Source: an uncultured Collinsella sp. (lineage in GTDB: Bacteria; Actinomycetota; Coriobacteriia; Coriobacteriales; Coriobacteriaceae). Taken from it: a DNA stretch of 6,968 bases. The DNA is taken from positions 1 through 6,968 of the forward strand of contig CATYJU010000076.1 of NCBI GenBank assembly GCA_958407995.1, in the 5' to 3' direction. Position 1 is the stretch's first letter. Every line of letters begins with the position of its first letter. Under the pieces are notes generated by a model. That model did not search any database, was not told the DNA's origin, and saw only the letters and a program-made list of their open reading frames with translations. The translations under genes were made by a program, and so were the position numbers. Of this stretch, positions 5,860 to 6,968 are shown one piece after another.

Positions 5860-5894
5860 AAGGCCTCCGCAGCCACACGAGCTGCGGAGGCCTT
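5860..5894. terminator. Bidirectional stem-loop terminator between convergent genes
   Basis: AAGGCCTCCGCAGC (5860-5873) pairs perfectly over 14 bases with GCTGCGGAGGCCTT (5881-5894) around the loop CACACGA. On the plus strand TTCTAT follows; on the minus strand TTATTCGTT continues the stem. It lies between the exporter operon and the convergent GGDEF gene, so it probably ends both transcripts, although neither T tract is long. Confidence 0.85.
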
Positions 5895-5915
5895 TCTATG
5901 CCCTTTGTCACAGGC

Positions 5916-6968
5916 TTACCGTTCCTCGCGTTGCGGCCCGGCTGCCTCGGCTGTCTTTACGCGGTTCTTGTCGATGTACATGTTTTTGTCGGCCTGGGAA
6001 AAGAGCTCGCGCATCGTAGGCGGTTCATCAAAATCACTGGAAAGCGCATAGCCCACCGCATAGCTGATAGGCATGTCGGGGTGAGCCTCGGAATACTCGT
6101 TCACGTTCGCACGAACCCGAGCGAGACAGGACTCCACGGCAGCCCGATCGGCATCCCACAGCACCGCGATAAACTCATCGCCGCCGTCGCGGCCCACAAA
6201 GCAGGTCTCGGACGCCACGCACCCCAGCTGCTGGGCAAAAGAACGGATGTATTCGTCGCCCTTCTCGTGGCCGAAGTTGTTATTGACCGTATGCAGATTG
6301 TTAAGGTCGAAGACGCACACCGCAACGGGCGCCTCCGCGGAGACAGGCCGCTTCTGCCCCAAGATCTCCTCGCACTTGTTCTTGTTGGGCAGTCCCGTGG
6401 CTTCGTCGAGATAGACTTTGCTCTGCAGCTCGCGGTTGAGCGCGGCAGTGCGCACCGCGCGAACAAGTTCGACCGCAAAGGTCGCCACCAAGCCCACGAT
6501 GTCGATGATCACCAAGCCCTCGAGATAGTTGAGCGCCGACGCCTTCTCCTGAGAGTAGTCCTCTGCGAGTCGCGTAGCATCGTCGCAAATGCCAAAGAAC
6601 TCCTCGCTCATGGAGATGATGTCGGTGCTCTCGTAGCCGACTTCGCGCACGCGGCTAATCTCGGCGCAAAGCTCATCATAATAATTTGCAAGCTCGGTCA
6701 TCTTTGCCTGATACTCATCGTCGTCGAGACGGACGAGGTTGAGGTCGTCACTTCCGTAACGCAAGCCGTTGATGTATGAATCCACGGCTTTGAGCAGGTC
6801 GTCTTGAGGCTGGCCCGCGTCCTCGAGCTTAACGATTCGCTGCGTGGTGCCGCGCACCAGACCGGCGTAGTTGACCACGCGCGCCGTGCCCTGGATATCG
6901 GAAACGAGCAGCATAACATTGATGAAGAAGAAGATGAGAACTGCCGTGAGCACCATCATGAGCAGGCG
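5916..6968 (-). CDS. Membrane-anchored GGDEF protein, probable diguanylate cyclase with PilJ/NarX-like sensor (N-terminus off the right edge)
   Basis: At least 351 codons are open to the window edge. An ATG lies at 6959, but codons for Arg-Leu-Leu continue in frame before it, so the start is probably outside. Counting from that ATG: a membrane helix at about 3-20, an extracytoplasmic region with VVNYAGLVRGTTQRIVKLE (28-46) resembling the PilJ/NarX P-box, a helical stretch to about 145, a second membrane helix (about 146-167), and a GGDEF domain (about 180-335). The signature GGDEF (259-263) is intact and D218 should bind metal. The usual D-x-D-x-F-K-x2-N-D-x2-G-H segment reads DLNNLHTVNNNFGH. 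The inhibitory RxxD site expected at 250-253 reads SETC, so product inhibition is probably absent. It would sense a signal outside the cell and make cyclic di-GMP. Activity is likely but not certain given the substitutions. No EAL domain is present. Confidence 0.88.
   Translation of the reverse strand, partial: RLLMMVLTAVLIFFFINVMLLVSDIQGTARVVNYAGLVRGTTQRIVKLEDAGQPQDDLLKAVDSYINGLRYGSDDLNLVRLDDDEYQAKMTELANYYDELCAEISRVREVGYESTDIISMSEEFFGICDDATRLAEDYSQEKASALNYLEGLVIIDIVGLVATFAVELVRAVRTAALNRELQSKVYLDEATGLPNKNKCEEILGQKRPVSAEAPVAVCVFDLNNLHTVNNNFGHEKGDEYIRSFAQQLGCVASETCFVGRDGGDEFIAVLWDADRAAVESCLARVRANVNEYSEAHPDMPISYAVGYALSSDFDEPPTMRELFSQADKNMYIDKNRVKTAEAAGPQREER

Noticed and set aside
5736..5915. 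Small protein gene between the exporter and GGDEF genes
   Set aside because: The plus-strand frame starting at 5680 lies partly inside the exporter gene and continues antisense to the GGDEF gene. The region is explained by the hairpin element and the terminator.
1..6968. tRNA, rRNA or CRISPR array
   Set aside because: No cloverleaf, rRNA-like stretch or regularly spaced direct repeats were seen in the intergenic regions.

Overview
The window is GC-rich with compact protein-coding genes. Protein style and gene content suggest a gut Coriobacteriia (Actinomycetota), most likely Collinsella or a close relative. This is inferred from family resemblance; no rRNA or marker gene is present to confirm it.

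Layout. (1) Bases 1-1062, minus strand: a two-gene unit, a PfkB-superfamily pyridoxamine/pyridoxal kinase followed by a Cys/His-rich small protein of the TIGR04076 type. Their ends overlap by 8 bases and the second gene runs off the left edge. (2) Bases 1063-1509: a 447-base divergent intergenic region with an inverted repeat (1190-1216), a long nested hairpin element (1270-1367), a perfect 12-bp hairpin (1381-1408), a near-consensus promoter (1426-1454) and a probable MarR operator (1454-1487). (3) Bases 1510-5735, plus strand: an operon of a MarR-type regulator and two half-size ABC exporter subunits. The two subunits carry complementary degenerate ATP-site motifs and so should form one heterodimeric exporter. 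(4) Bases 5736-5915: a second copy of the nested hairpin element (5747-5828), then a strong stem-loop terminator (5860-5894) between convergent genes. (5) Bases 5916-6968, minus strand: a membrane-anchored GGDEF protein with a PilJ/NarX-like sensor, open at the right edge.

How the genes work together: the regulator probably binds its own promoter and controls the exporter, releasing it when a toxic small molecule appears. The vitamin B6 salvage unit is divergent and the GGDEF gene convergent; neither has an evident functional link to the exporter.

The most interesting item is the nested hairpin element. It occurs twice, in inverted orientation, on either side of the marR-ABC-ABC operon. The core (43 bases, 37 identical) has a conserved 9-by-9 internal loop, a compensatory base-pair change in the apical stem, and flanking stems that differ in sequence yet still pair. 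That is the signature of selected secondary structure, and I do not recognise it as a named RNA or repeat family.
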